Assembly (NCBI GenBank): GCA_937974625.1
Contig: CALJVJ010000053.1
Coordinates: forward strand, 1-48,101
Source of the DNA: an uncultured Saprospiraceae bacterium
GTDB lineage: Bacteria > Bacteroidota > Bacteroidia > Chitinophagales > Saprospiraceae
Reading direction: 5' to 3'
Length of the DNA stretch: 48,101 nt
Below the pieces are notes generated by a model. That model was given only the letters and a program-made list of their open reading frames with translations, was not told the origin of the DNA and ran no database searches. Position 1 is the stretch's first letter. Every line of letters starts with the position of its first letter. Of this stretch, positions 24,096 through 33,756 are shown piece by piece. Both the position numbers and the translations under genes were made by a program.

Positions 24096-25037
24096 ATGCC
24101 TCAATCTGTTACCATTGCTATCATACAAGCCAGCCCAGTTTATTTGAATTTAGCCAAAAGTTTAGAAAAAATGCACGAATACATCAAAAAGGCTACTAAA
24201 AAAGGAGCGGATATGATTGTGTTTGGAGAAACTTGGTTGTGTGGTTATCCTTCTTGGTTAGACCATTGTCCAAATATTGCTATATGGGACCATGAACCGA
24301 CCAAAGAGGTATTTTTAAAAATGTTGAAGAGTGGAGTAGAAGTCCCTAGTGCAACAACTACACAAATTGGCAAGTGGGCAAAACAATACAAAGTGACCAT
24401 TATGGTAGGAGCCAATGAAGTGGTATCTAAAGGAAGGGGCAATGGGACCATTTATAATTCCCTTTTATTGTTTGATACCGAAGGAGAATTAGTCAATCAT
24501 CATCGAAAACTAATGCCTACATACACCGAAAAAATGTTGTACGGGCATGGAGATGGACAAGGCTTAAAAACAGTAGATACAGGATTTGGAGAAATTGGTG
24601 GTTTAATTTGTTGGGAACATTGGATGCCCTTGAGCCGGCAAGCCTTACACAATGAAAAAGAGGTGATTCACGTAGCCGTATGGCCATGTGTTTTTGAGCG
24701 ACATCAAATTGCGAGTCGGCATTATGCTTTTGAGGGAAGATGTTTTGTGATAGCAGCAGGACAAATTTTGCGCGTAAAAGATATGCCCAAGGAATTGGAA
24801 ATGCCAGCACATTTGAAAGACCAACCAGACCACTTCATGTTGAATGGAGGAAGTTGTGTAATCGGGCCTGATGGTAATTATTTGCTTGAACCCCAATTTG
24901 ATATCGAAGGTGTGCTACTTTGTGAAATCAAAGATTTAGACCGAGTGTATAAAGAGCGGATGACCTTGGATGTAACGGGGCATTACCAAAGACCTGATGT
25001 ATTTGATTTTAAAGTGAAAGAGACAGATTATCGGTAG
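24096..25037 (+). CDS. Nitrilase (carbon-nitrogen hydrolase family)
   Basis: A 313-residue amidase-fold enzyme with the Glu-Lys-Cys triad: E45 in F-G-E-T-W-L-C-G-Y-P, K138 in H-H-R-K-L-M-P-T, and C172 in L-I-C-W-E-H-W-M-P-L. The last two motifs are those of true nitrilases (R-C#N to acid plus ammonia) rather than amidases or carbamoyl-putrescine hydrolases. The C-terminal region L-D-V-T-G-H-Y-x-R-P-D is also typical. It acts in the cytoplasm; the substrate is not deducible. It stands alone between rpmH and the TonB receptor cassette. Confidence 0.93.
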   Translation: MPQSVTIAIIQASPVYLNLAKSLEKMHEYIKKATKKGADMIVFGETWLCGYPSWLDHCPNIAIWDHEPTKEVFLKMLKSGVEVPSATTTQIGKWAKQYKVTIMVGANEVVSKGRGNGTIYNSLLLFDTEGELVNHHRKLMPTYTEKMLYGHGDGQGLKTVDTGFGEIGGLICWEHWMPLSRQALHNEKEVIHVAVWPCVFERHQIASRHYAFEGRCFVIAAGQILRVKDMPKELEMPAHLKDQPDHFMLNGGSCVIGPDGNYLLEPQFDIEGVLLCEIKDLDRVYKERMTLDVTGHYQRPDVFDFKVKETDYR

Positions 25038-25193
25038 TGCTGTAACAAGACATAATTAGCATAAGACCTATTAGTTGTTGTTAAAATTTTAAATATGAAA
25101 ATAAATTATATGGGGTGGCGGTTATAATTATTCTAACGGTCTATTTCTAACTGGGCTTAACTACAATTTTCTCAAATCACCCGTACCAAAAAA

Positions 25194-27515
25194 ATGAAAC
25201 AAAATCTACTCCTATTCTTTTTCTTTTCTGCGATTGCAGTACCCTTAATTGCTCAAAAATATACCATTAGTGGTTATATTAGTGATAAGGAGACAGGAGA
25301 AAAACTAATTGCCGCAAATGTTTTCGACCAAAAAAGTATTGCTGGAACTGTTTCTAATAATTACGGTTTTTACAGCCTGACTTTACCTGCCGATTCAGTC
25401 AATTTATCCTTTTCTTATATAGGTTTTCAGCCACAAGAACTTCGTTTGTTATTAAATAAAGACATCACTTTAGATATAAAATTAGGAACTTCCCTAAATC
25501 TAGAGGTAGTAGAAGTTATTGGCGAAAAATTGGAAAAGATTGAGGAAACAAGTCAAATGAGTCGGATTGAAGTACCAATTGAGCAAATCAAAAAAGTACC
25601 TGCGCTTTTAGGAGAAGTAGATGTGTTGAAAACTTTGCAATTATTGCCAGGTGTGCAATCAGGTGGCGAAGGACAATCAGGTCTATATGTCCGAGGAGGA
25701 AGTCCTGACCAGAATTTGGTATTATTAGACGGTGTACCGATTTATAATGTCTCTCACTTATTAGGTTTTTTTTCGGTCTTCAATGCAGATGCCATTAAAA
25801 ATGTAACCCTGACCAAAGGAGGAATACCTGCTCGATTTGGCGGTCGCTTATCGTCTGTTTTGGAAATCAATATGAAGGAAGGGAATATGGAAGAATTTAA
25901 GGGGGAAGGTTCTTTTGGGGCGATTTCTTCTAAATTAACTCTGGAAGGGCCCATTGTTAAAGATAAAGTTTCTTTTATTGTTTCGGGACGACGGACTTAT
26001 GTCGATTTAATAGCTCGACCGATAATTAGAAAACAAGCGAGAGAAAATGGAAATGAAGCAGATGTCAAACTGCACTTTTATGATTTAAATGCTAAAGTAA
26101 ATTATAAAATTAATCACAAACATCGTCTTTATTTAAGTGCTTATTCTGGGGCAGATGTATTTGGCATTGAGTCAAAGGATAATTTAGAGAATGATGATTT
26201 TACAGATATAAAAGGCAACACAGATTGGGGGAATTTAATTACTGCATTTCGCTGGAACTATCAGATTAGCAACCGTCTATTTGCGAATACGACCTTTACG
26301 CATAGTCGATTTAATTTTGATTTTGGTTCGGAGGTAGCAGATGTCTATCAAGGAGAACGTGATTTTTTTTCCGCTAAATATTTTTCTGGTATTTACGATT
26401 GGGCAGGGAAAGTTGATGTTGATTTTATTCCCAATCCGAACCATTATATCCGATTTGGTGGCAGTGCGACGAACCATACTTATGAACCTGGGGCTTTGCA
26501 ATTTAAACTAGAATTTGACAACCAACCAATAGATATTACCTTAGGGTCGGAAAATACAAAGTCATGGGAATACACTGCTTATGTAGAAGATGATATACAA
26601 CTGGGGGCACTAAAAGCAAATATTGGTTTACATGCAAATTTGTTTACCGTAGATGGTGAAAAATATACGTCTTTACAACCAAGATTAGGATTGCGATACC
26701 TTTTAAATAATGACATTGCACTCAAGGCTTCTTACACCCAAATGACCCAAAATATTAATTTATTGACCAATGAATCACTGAGTTTGCCAACAGATTTATG
26801 GGTGCCAAGTACTAAGCGAGTCAAACCACAAGATGCTTGGCAAGCAGCAGCAGGTATAGCGACAACTTTATGGAGGCAATATGAATTTAGTGTAGAAGGG
26901 TATTATAAAAAAATGCGCAATGTAGTTTCCTATAAAGAAGGAGCAAGTTTTATTGGGGTCGAAAATGATTGGCAGGACCGAGTAACACAAGGAGACGGAG
27001 AAGCGTATGGAGTCGAACTTTTCCTACAAAAGAAAAAAGGAAAAACAACAGGATGGATAGGCTATACGTTGAGTTGGAATTGGCGGCAATTTGACGAAAT
27101 TAATGGCGGTGACCGCTTTCCCTTTAAATATGACCGACGAAATGATATTTCAATTGTGGTCTCTCACCAATTTAATAAAAGATTGTCATTGACAGGTGCA
27201 TGGGTTTATGGTACGGGTAATGCTATCACCTTGCCTTTGTATCGTTACGAATATGATTTAGAGGGCATCGGCGATAAAAATAGTTTTAGAATGGACGCTT
27301 ATCATCGGTTAGATTTTAATCTGTCTTTGGAAAGTAAAAAGAATCAATTTAGAAGATGGCAAGGCATCTGGAATTTTGGGGTGTATAATGCCTATAATCG
27401 AAACAATCCATACTTCGTGTCTTCTGGTAGAAATAATGAAACAGGGCAGCCTGTTTTTCGACAGTTTAGCTTGTTTCCAATAATTCCGTCGGTTAGTTAT
27501 CAATTCAAATTTTAA
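25194..27515 (+). CDS. TonB-dependent receptor with carboxypeptidase-like N-terminal domain (copy 1)
   Basis: A 773-residue outer-membrane protein. Signal peptide ends I-A-Q; residues about 22-105 form the carboxypeptidase-D-like domain (Y-T-I-S-G-Y-I-S-D-x-E-T-G-E-K-L-I-A-A-N-V); the plug follows (P-G-V-Q-S-G-G-E-G-Q-S-G-L-Y-V-R-G-G and L-L-D-G-V-P-I-Y-N), and the rest is the 22-strand barrel ending in aromatic Y-Q-F-K-F. It should import a substrate with TonB energy. No STN signalling domain precedes it. A DUF4249 lipoprotein follows after 66 bp, and the pair is repeated at 29186-32555. The substrate is unknown. Confidence 0.93.
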   Translation: MKQNLLLFFFFSAIAVPLIAQKYTISGYISDKETGEKLIAANVFDQKSIAGTVSNNYGFYSLTLPADSVNLSFSYIGFQPQELRLLLNKDITLDIKLGTSLNLEVVEVIGEKLEKIEETSQMSRIEVPIEQIKKVPALLGEVDVLKTLQLLPGVQSGGEGQSGLYVRGGSPDQNLVLLDGVPIYNVSHLLGFFSVFNADAIKNVTLTKGGIPARFGGRLSSVLEINMKEGNMEEFKGEGSFGAISSKLTLEGPIVKDKVSFIVSGRRTYVDLIARPIIRKQARENGNEADVKLHFYDLNAKVNYKINHKHRLYLSAYSGADVFGIESKDNLENDDFTDIKGNTDWGNLITAFRWNYQISNRLFANTTFTHSRFNFDFGSEVADVYQGERDFFSAKYFSGIYDWAGKVDVDFIPNPNHYIRFGGSATNHTYEPGALQFKLEFDNQPIDITLGSENTKSWEYTAYVEDDIQLGALKANIGLHANLFTVDGEKYTSLQPRLGLRYLLNNDIALKASYTQMTQNINLLTNESLSLPTDLWVPSTKRVKPQDAWQAAAGIATTLWRQYEFSVEGYYKKMRNVVSYKEGASFIGVENDWQDRVTQGDGEAYGVELFLQKKKGKTTGWIGYTLSWNWRQFDEINGGDRFPFKYDRRNDISIVVSHQFNKRLSLTGAWVYGTGNAITLPLYRYEYDLEGIGDKNSFRMDAYHRLDFNLSLESKKNQFRRWQGIWNFGVYNAYNRNNPYFVSSGRNNETGQPVFRQFSLFPIIPSVSYQFKF

Positions 27516-27581
27516 AATTTAAACAGCTTCTTAATACTCGACGAATTTATAGTTCCTCATTCATCGTTCATAGTTATTATC

Positions 27582-28499
27582 ATGCAAAATATAAAATACT
27601 TAATCTATATAGTTTTCTCTTTCTTATTAATTAGTTGTGGTGAAGATTTTTTCGATTCTATTACCGAAATAGAACTACCTGAACATGAACCCCAGTTGGC
27701 AGTGCGAGGAACCATTAATGCGACCTATCTGGATTATGGTAGTTGGATAAGGGTCGGTCATACATTAGGGATATTAGATACAAATAAGTTTGAGGAAATC
27801 AAAGATGCAACGGTTCAGCTATATGAGGAAAATGTATTGAAAAGTACCTATGAATATGCAGAGAATACTTGGTACGTAGGAGAAGTCGCAGAAATGAAAG
27901 AGGGGAAAAATTATACATTAAAAGTAGATAGTCCAACTTATGGCAGCATAGAAGCAACCCAACAGTTACCAAAGAAAGTATCAGTTATGGCCGCTACCTA
28001 TGAAGCAAATGCAGCCGTTGACAGATATGGGGAGAGAGGTGATGAGATTACGGTCCAATTTCAAGACCCTGCTGGAGAGAAAAATTATTACATAATAAGC
28101 GTAACTGGAACTTATCGTTTTGAAAGTCCAGATACTAGTTTTGTCTGGGATAATTATGGTTTATATGCTTCACCCGTTGACCCTCTCTTAGAGCATTTAA
28201 ATCAATTATATTTAACAGATAGCAGTTTTGACGGGGATACATATACATCTAGAGTGAGAATAGAGCCAATGGAGAAAATAGTCTATAGAGAAGAAATAGA
28301 AAGTCAACCAATTGAATCAATTACAGTTAGGTTAACGAGTATCACCAAAGACTATTATCTTTCTCAAAAAACCATATCTGCTTTTCGAGATAATGATGAT
28401 AACCCCTTTGCTGAACCAGTCGTGCTTCACGAGAATGTAGAAGGCGGTACTGGTTTTTTTAGGTTATCGATTACAGATGAATTTCCAATTGATTTATAA
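27582..28499 (+). CDS. DUF4249 lipoprotein (copy 1)
   Basis: A 305-residue lipoprotein with signal peptide and lipobox L-I-S-C19, then G-E-D-F-F-D-S. The body shows the DUF4249 pattern: P-Q-L-A-V-R-G-T-I-N, a transthyretin-like strand set (A-T-V-Q-L-Y-E-E), Y-T-L-K-V-D-S-P-T-Y-G-S, 'F-Q-D-P-A-G-E-K-N-Y-Y' and a terminal P-F-A-E-P-V-V-L-H-E-N-V-E-G-G. In this phylum DUF4249 genes lie next to TonB receptors and are thought to be surface partners of them, by analogy with SusD. It follows its receptor by 66 bp and has a paralogue at 31590. Confidence 0.87.
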   Translation: MQNIKYLIYIVFSFLLISCGEDFFDSITEIELPEHEPQLAVRGTINATYLDYGSWIRVGHTLGILDTNKFEEIKDATVQLYEENVLKSTYEYAENTWYVGEVAEMKEGKNYTLKVDSPTYGSIEATQQLPKKVSVMAATYEANAAVDRYGERGDEITVQFQDPAGEKNYYIISVTGTYRFESPDTSFVWDNYGLYASPVDPLLEHLNQLYLTDSSFDGDTYTSRVRIEPMEKIVYREEIESQPIESITVRLTSITKDYYLSQKTISAFRDNDDNPFAEPVVLHENVEGGTGFFRLSITDEFPIDL

Positions 28500-28549
28500 G
28501 CAGAAAGGCTAAGTTTTGCCTAGTATTATCGAATTTTTTTTATAAGAAA

Positions 28550-28990
28550 TCACCGATTCAATATCAACATCCGACTCGTACAAGTTGCCACCAAAACTCC
28601 TCTTCCACTATGTGCTTTTGCACTTAACATCAAATAACTTTTGCTTTGACTCACCACTTCCACGTCAATAGTAACCGTTTTATCAGCGGGGGATAATGGT
28701 TTTAAAAAAGCAATATTCATATCCAAGCTGGTCGTTGGTTGTTTTGTGGTTAAACCTGAAAAAGGCCCAAAAGCAGCATCGAAAAACATACCATAATAGC
28801 CACCGAAAGTAATGCCAAATGGATTATTATAACTTTCCTTTACAGGGAAAGACCATTTGATAGACTGACCGGGAATATGCTCCAAAAGGGTAGCGTCTAA
28901 ACCTTTGACCGCAGGTGGTGGAATTTGCACATTTTTGCCCTTATTCCAGTTCTTCATGGCCTCAAAAAAATTGCTTGTTAAATCACTCAT
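28550..28990 (-). CDS. PaaI-type hotdog thioesterase-like protein
   Basis: A 146-residue hotdog-fold protein. The central block N-P-F-G-I-T-F-G-G-Y-Y-G-M-F-F-D-A-A-F-G matches the PaaI 'N-x-x-G-x-x-H-G-G-x-x-x-x-x-x-D' helix but has T-F-G-G where H-G-G is usual. The downstream D-M-N-I-A-F-L-K-P strand is canonical. The catalytic aspartate is present. It may hydrolyse acyl-CoA esters, but the missing histidine makes this less certain. The gene is on the minus strand between the two plus-strand TonB receptor/DUF4249 cassettes. Confidence 0.78.
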   Translation of the reverse strand: MSDLTSNFFEAMKNWNKGKNVQIPPPAVKGLDATLLEHIPGQSIKWSFPVKESYNNPFGITFGGYYGMFFDAAFGPFSGLTTKQPTTSLDMNIAFLKPLSPADKTVTIDVEVVSQSKSYLMLSAKAHSGRGVLVATCTSRMLILNR

Positions 28991-29185
28991 TTTGTTAGTT
29001 TAGTAGGTAATCTCTTATTAATATTTGATAAGTATAATTTATCTTTTGGCATAAAGTTTCGAAAATTCGCTAGATAATTAAATTATAAAAAATAAACAAA
29101 CAAATAGGGGATAAGTAGAATTCAATAATCTAGTAAGTGCAGCTGCATTTAACAACTATTTTAAAAAATCACCTAAGACAGAATT

Positions 29186-31540
29186 ATGAAATCAACTCGA
29201 CTGTTATTTTTATTTTTACTGCTCCCATCTCTGATTTTGGCACAAAAATATACCATTAGTGGATATATCAGTGACCAAGAAAATGGAGAAAAATTAATTG
29301 CTGCTAATGTATTAGACCAAAAAAGTTTAGCGGGCACTGTGACCAATACTTATGGCTTTTTTAGTTTGACCTTACCAAAAGATTCTGTCGTACTTTCTTT
29401 TTCTTATATCGGTTATCAACCACAAGAAGTGAAGTTATATTTGGACAAAGATGTGTCTTTAGAGATAGATTTATCTTCTTCTGTGAGTCTAAAGGTAGTA
29501 GAAGTGGTAGGTGAAAAGTTAGAAAAGATTCAAGAGTCCAGCCAAATGAGTCGGATTGAAATACCGGTAGAGCAGATTAAAAAAGTACCTGCTTTATTGG
29601 GCGAAGTGGATGTTTTAAAAACATTACAATTATTACCAGGGGTGCAATCAGGAGGAGAAGGACAATCTGGTTTGTATGTTCGGGGAGGAAGTCCCGACCA
29701 GAATCTAGTGCTGCTAGATGGCGTACCAGTATATAATGTTTCGCATCTATTGGGGTTTTTCTCTGTATTCAATGCGGATGCTATCAAAAATGTGACTTTG
29801 ACCAAAGGTGGAGTCCCAGCTCGGTTTGGTGGACGTTTATCTTCTGTCTTAGAAATCAATATGAAAGAAGGAAATAATGAAGAATTTCATGGAGAAGGTT
29901 CGGTAGGATTTATTTCTTCAAAATTGACTTTGGAAGGGCCTATAAAAAAGAATGTGTCCTCGTTTATAGTCTCTGCTCGGCGAACCTATGTAGATGTTTT
30001 TGCTCGACCGATTGCTAAAAGTCAAGCAAAAAAGAATGGAAATGAATTGACTCCGACTTTATATTTTTATGATTTAAATGCCAAGCTTAACCACAAAATT
30101 AACAAGAAACATCGCCTATATTTGAGTGCTTATACAGGCAAAGATGTATTTGGTATTAAGTCGAGAGAAAATCTAACGGATGGCAATTATACGGTACTAA
30201 ATGGTGGAACAGATTGGGGGAATGTCACTGCCGCTTTTCGTTGGAATTATATGATTACCAATAAATTATTTGCCAATACCACGATTACGCACAGTCGATA
30301 CAAATTTGATTTTGATACAGAATTTGAAGATGTTTTTAATAATACCAGGGATAAATTTTCAGCACGTTATTTTTCAGGAATTTATGATTGGGCAGGTAAA
30401 GTTGACTTTGACTATATACCAAATCCTAACCATTATATAAAATTTGGTATTAATGCCACCAATCATACCTATGAGCCAGGTGCGTATCAATTTAAGTTTG
30501 AAATAGCGAATGAAAACCCAATTGATACTACTTTAGGGTCACAAGATGCGAAGTCATGGGAATATAGCGCTTACGTAGAAGACGATTTACAATTTGGACC
30601 TTTCAAGGCTAATATTGGTTTACATGCCGCAGCCTTTGATGTAAATGATAAAACCTATTATTCTATCCAACCGAGATTAGGTTTGCGCTATTTGATGAGT
30701 AATAATATTGCTTTGAAAGCTTCGTACACAAAGATGGCACAATACATTAACCTTTTGACGAATGAATCTTTGAGTTTACCAACAGATTTATGGGTACCTA
30801 GTACGGATAGAATCAAGCCACAAGACTCTTGGCAAGTAGCTGCGGGAGTGGCGACAACCCTTTGGAAAGACTATGAATTTAGTGTGGAAGGATATTATAA
30901 AAAAATGGAAAATGTGCTGTCTTATAAAGAAGGTGCAGATTTTATAGGACCAGATAGTGATTGGCAAGATAAGGTGACACAAGGAGATGGAGAAGCTTAT
31001 GGAGTAGAAGTCTTTTTGCAAAAGAAAAAAGGCAAAACAACAGGTTGGTTAGGGTATACCCTAAGTTGGAATTGGCGCCAGTTTGATGAGATAAATAGTG
31101 GGAAGCGCTATCCATTTAAATATGACCGGAGACATGATTTATCTGTAGTAGTTTCTCACCAATTTAACGACAGAATTTCGTTGACAGGTGCTTGGGTTTA
31201 TGGAACAGGAAATGCCATCACCTTACCACTTTATCGGTACACAAGTCCTATTCAATATAATTTTGGTGACTTATATTATAATGAAATAGAGAATATCGGA
31301 GACAAAAATTCATTCCGAATGAAAGCTTATCATCGCGTAGATTTTAATTTAGAAATTCAAAGCAAAAAGAATGCTCACAGGAATTGGCAAGGCGCTTGGA
31401 ATATAGGCGTATATAATGCGTATAATCGAAACAATCCTTATTTTATTACAACAGGTAGAAGTAATGAAGGGCAGCGTACTTTTAGACAGATAAGTATTTT
31501 CCCGGTTATTCCGTCGGTTAGTTACAAATTTAGTTTTTAA
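29186..31540 (+). CDS. TonB-dependent receptor with carboxypeptidase-like N-terminal domain (copy 2)
   Basis: A 784-residue paralogue of the receptor at 25194. Signal to I-L-A-Q, carboxypeptidase-D-like domain from about residue 21, plug and barrel in the same order. The block from Q-M-S-R-I-E to the start of the barrel is nearly identical to copy 1 (for example V-P-A-L-L-G-E-V-D-V-L-K-T-L-Q-L). Copy 2 has extra residues near the C-terminus (S-P-I-Q-Y-N-F-G-D-L-Y-Y-N) and a divergent barrel, the parts that would set substrate choice. It is followed after 49 bp by its own DUF4249 gene. Confidence 0.93.
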   Translation: MKSTRLLFLFLLLPSLILAQKYTISGYISDQENGEKLIAANVLDQKSLAGTVTNTYGFFSLTLPKDSVVLSFSYIGYQPQEVKLYLDKDVSLEIDLSSSVSLKVVEVVGEKLEKIQESSQMSRIEIPVEQIKKVPALLGEVDVLKTLQLLPGVQSGGEGQSGLYVRGGSPDQNLVLLDGVPVYNVSHLLGFFSVFNADAIKNVTLTKGGVPARFGGRLSSVLEINMKEGNNEEFHGEGSVGFISSKLTLEGPIKKNVSSFIVSARRTYVDVFARPIAKSQAKKNGNELTPTLYFYDLNAKLNHKINKKHRLYLSAYTGKDVFGIKSRENLTDGNYTVLNGGTDWGNVTAAFRWNYMITNKLFANTTITHSRYKFDFDTEFEDVFNNTRDKFSARYFSGIYDWAGKVDFDYIPNPNHYIKFGINATNHTYEPGAYQFKFEIANENPIDTTLGSQDAKSWEYSAYVEDDLQFGPFKANIGLHAAAFDVNDKTYYSIQPRLGLRYLMSNNIALKASYTKMAQYINLLTNESLSLPTDLWVPSTDRIKPQDSWQVAAGVATTLWKDYEFSVEGYYKKMENVLSYKEGADFIGPDSDWQDKVTQGDGEAYGVEVFLQKKKGKTTGWLGYTLSWNWRQFDEINSGKRYPFKYDRRHDLSVVVSHQFNDRISLTGAWVYGTGNAITLPLYRYTSPIQYNFGDLYYNEIENIGDKNSFRMKAYHRVDFNLEIQSKKNAHRNWQGAWNIGVYNAYNRNNPYFITTGRSNEGQRTFRQISIFPVIPSVSYKFSF

Positions 31541-31589
31541 AACTAGTTGTGAAGCAGATTTTTTTCGAATTCCTTTTAAAAAGATAATC

Positions 31590-32555
31590 ATGAAAAATAT
31601 AAAATACATTTTCTATATACTTTCTTGTTTTTTGATAATGAGTTGTAGTGACAATTTTTTTGATTCGATAGTCGATGTGGAAGTGCCAACTCACGAATCT
31701 AACCTAGCGATAACTGCACATCTAAGCAATTTGGACGAAGTGTCTTTGGTGCATGTAACACATACAGTTGGTATTTTGGATAATAATAATGCGGCAGCGA
31801 TAGCAGATGCAAAAGTGGAGCTTTATGGGGATGGACAGTTGGTACAGACCTACGAGTATGTAGAATTATATCAAGCAAATACAGGGAATGGACAAACGAT
31901 AACAAGAGATATTTATGTGGTCGAGGAATCCCAAAAATTTGAGGTCAATACGAATTATGAATTACGAGTATCCTCTCCAACTTATGGAGAAATAACTGCC
32001 ATTCAAACCTTAGTAGCTCCAACAAAGATTCTATCAGGAACCTATGAAGAAAATGGAATCTCTGGTATTTTTGGGGAAGAGATAACTGAAGATGAAGAAG
32101 GGAATGAAGTATCTGACCGAGCAGAAGAAATTGCTATCAAGTTTCAAGACAAAGCAGGAGAAAAGAATTATTATGCAGTCCAAGCGGTAGGGTTTTATGA
32201 TGTCGAAACGCCAACTGGCCTGGAGGAATACGGTGAGAAATTTTATTTGACACCCGTTGACCCTGCTACAGAAGAAGGTTTGGGTGCGCTTATCTTTTCA
32301 GATGCTACATTTGACGGAAAAGAATATGAATTTAAAATGGCTGCTTTTTTTGCTCAAACAGAAGGATTAAAGCGAGTAGAGGTCATTTTGTATACCATTA
32401 CCGAGGACCGATATTTGTATGAAAAGACGCTACTAAACTACGAAAATAACGATGGGAATCCATTTGCAGAACCTGTAATTATCCATGAAAACGTCTCTCA
32501 AGGAAATGGCATTTTTACGATGAGCGCAGCAGATGTATTTACAATTGAAATATAA
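31590..32555 (+). CDS. DUF4249 lipoprotein (copy 2)
   Basis: A 321-residue lipoprotein, signal and lipobox L-I-M-S-C19 then S-D-N-F-F-D-S-I, the same start as copy 1. Shared blocks include F-Q-D-K-A-G-E-K-N-Y-Y, Y-L-T-P-V-D-P, 'S-D-A-T-F-D-G' and the end N-P-F-A-E-P-V-I-I-H-E-N-V. It carries an acidic insertion (I-T-E-D-E-E-G-N-E-V-S-D-R-A-E-E) before the F-Q-D block that copy 1 lacks. It should be the surface partner of the adjacent receptor. Confidence 0.86.
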   Translation: MKNIKYIFYILSCFLIMSCSDNFFDSIVDVEVPTHESNLAITAHLSNLDEVSLVHVTHTVGILDNNNAAAIADAKVELYGDGQLVQTYEYVELYQANTGNGQTITRDIYVVEESQKFEVNTNYELRVSSPTYGEITAIQTLVAPTKILSGTYEENGISGIFGEEITEDEEGNEVSDRAEEIAIKFQDKAGEKNYYAVQAVGFYDVETPTGLEEYGEKFYLTPVDPATEEGLGALIFSDATFDGKEYEFKMAAFFAQTEGLKRVEVILYTITEDRYLYEKTLLNYENNDGNPFAEPVIIHENVSQGNGIFTMSAADVFTIEI

Positions 32556-32569
32556 TTGAGTACCTAGAA

Positions 32570-32610
32570 ACCAGTTACCATTTTTCTGAACAAGGATACT
32601 GGTAACTGGT
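32570..32610. repeat. 11-bp inverted repeat between convergent genes
   Basis: ACCAGTTACCA (32570-32580) and TGGTAACTGGT (32600-32610) are perfectly complementary, loop 19 nt. T's lie in the loop, not after the stem. It sits between the second DUF4249 gene and the DUF3179 gene and ends one base before the latter's stop codon. It may act as a bidirectional end structure. Confidence 0.6.
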
Positions 32611-32611
32611 A

Positions 32612-33670
32612 TCAATATATATCCAAATTAGGATAAAAAATAGCGAAAGAAAACCAATAGCCCATAAACGATTTCGGTATATCTAATTGAGTACCTTTTA
32701 AGTCTCCACTGACTGCTTTACCTAAAACAGTCCATTCATTACCATTCGTATCAACCAACAAATTTTGTTCATTGACGGTTGTTAAAAAATCAATAGGGGT
32801 GCCATCTTTTAATTTAGCAGAAACGATACCCATAATTCCTTGAGCAGCACTTCCGAATATAGCGATTCTGTTACCCATGAAAGAATCGTGAATTACTTGA
32901 ATTTTTTCTTTTTCCGCAAAGGTATTAAATCGAAAAATTCTTGTTTCGTTAGGACCAATAATACCTAGCACTCTTTCTTTATTAGGCAATCGATTATCAT
33001 TATTCGTGACGGGAAAAACAAAAAAGTCATTATTGGTTCTAAAGTCGAGGTAGGGATAATCGCCGTATACCAAATCAAAGCCTGTGTTTTTGGATAATAC
33101 TTTCCCTGTTGGGAATAAAGTTTTCCACGTTTTCCAAGGCATTTCTACCATAGCATGAACAGTAGCAGATTTGCCTAATAATTCCCCATTGACTCCTTTT
33201 AAAGCCAATTGTGACCAAATCGTTTCGGTGGCTCTGTCGAATGGCATTAAGTTAGAATTATAAAGAAGACCACTTACGCCAAAAGTAGTAGTTGTGTCAT
33301 CAAAAGTACGTTCCCAAGCCATCCCAGTACCAGTAAATGGGCAATAGTTAACAGCCACGGCTAAACCACCGATTTCATCATTAACGATTTCATGGTAATC
33401 TAAAATAGGATGAGGATAAGCTTTAATTTCTTCGCCTATTTGTAAAACCGTTACTAAATCCGCATCCTCCATGAAGTCCGTAGCTTCATTGGTCGTAAAT
33501 TGCGGTTCGTTAATAGCCGCAATGCCATCTCGACCAGCACCTGTATATACTTCTAATTTGGGAATAAGCCAGACATCTGAATTACTAGTAAAGGCAGGTG
33601 TCTCTTTTGTACAGGCGGAAGTTAAAAGATAAATACTTGCGAGGAGAAAAAGGGTGATGAATTTGGTCAT
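32612..33670 (-). CDS. DUF3179 domain lipoprotein
   Basis: A 352-residue lipoprotein: signal L-F-L-L-A-S-I-Y-L-L-T-S-A-C20, then T-K-E. The body matches DUF3179: V-L-Q-I-G-E-E-I-K-A-Y-P-H-P-I-L-D-Y-H-E, V-N-Y-C-P-F-T-G-T-G-M-A-W-E-R, 'G-V-S-G-L-L-Y-N-S-N-L-M-P-F-D-R-A-T-E-T-I-W-S-Q-L' and a late G-N-E-W-T-V-L-G-K-A. The conserved cysteine in C-P-F/L-T and histidines suggest a redox or metal role, but no function is established. It is a single gene divergent from nothing and convergent to the DUF4249 gene. Confidence 0.9.
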   Translation of the reverse strand: MTKFITLFLLASIYLLTSACTKETPAFTSNSDVWLIPKLEVYTGAGRDGIAAINEPQFTTNEATDFMEDADLVTVLQIGEEIKAYPHPILDYHEIVNDEIGGLAVAVNYCPFTGTGMAWERTFDDTTTTFGVSGLLYNSNLMPFDRATETIWSQLALKGVNGELLGKSATVHAMVEMPWKTWKTLFPTGKVLSKNTGFDLVYGDYPYLDFRTNNDFFVFPVTNNDNRLPNKERVLGIIGPNETRIFRFNTFAEKEKIQVIHDSFMGNRIAIFGSAAQGIMGIVSAKLKDGTPIDFLTTVNEQNLLVDTNGNEWTVLGKAVSGDLKGTQLDIPKSFMGYWFSFAIFYPNLDIY

Positions 33671-33756
33671 ATAGTCTATTTGAAGAGAAGGTATGGCTTT
33701 TATTTCATTTTCTAAAAATATACTTTTCTCTTGTCTCTACTATGACCATTCCTAAA

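Noticed and set aside
24517..24896. Two ORFs antisense to the nitrilase gene
   Set aside because: The nitrilase frame contains all catalytic motifs; the reverse frames have no family resemblance.
25194..32555. Polysaccharide utilisation locus
   Set aside because: The receptors pair with DUF4249, not SusD, and there are no glycoside hydrolases, sulfatases or hybrid regulators nearby.
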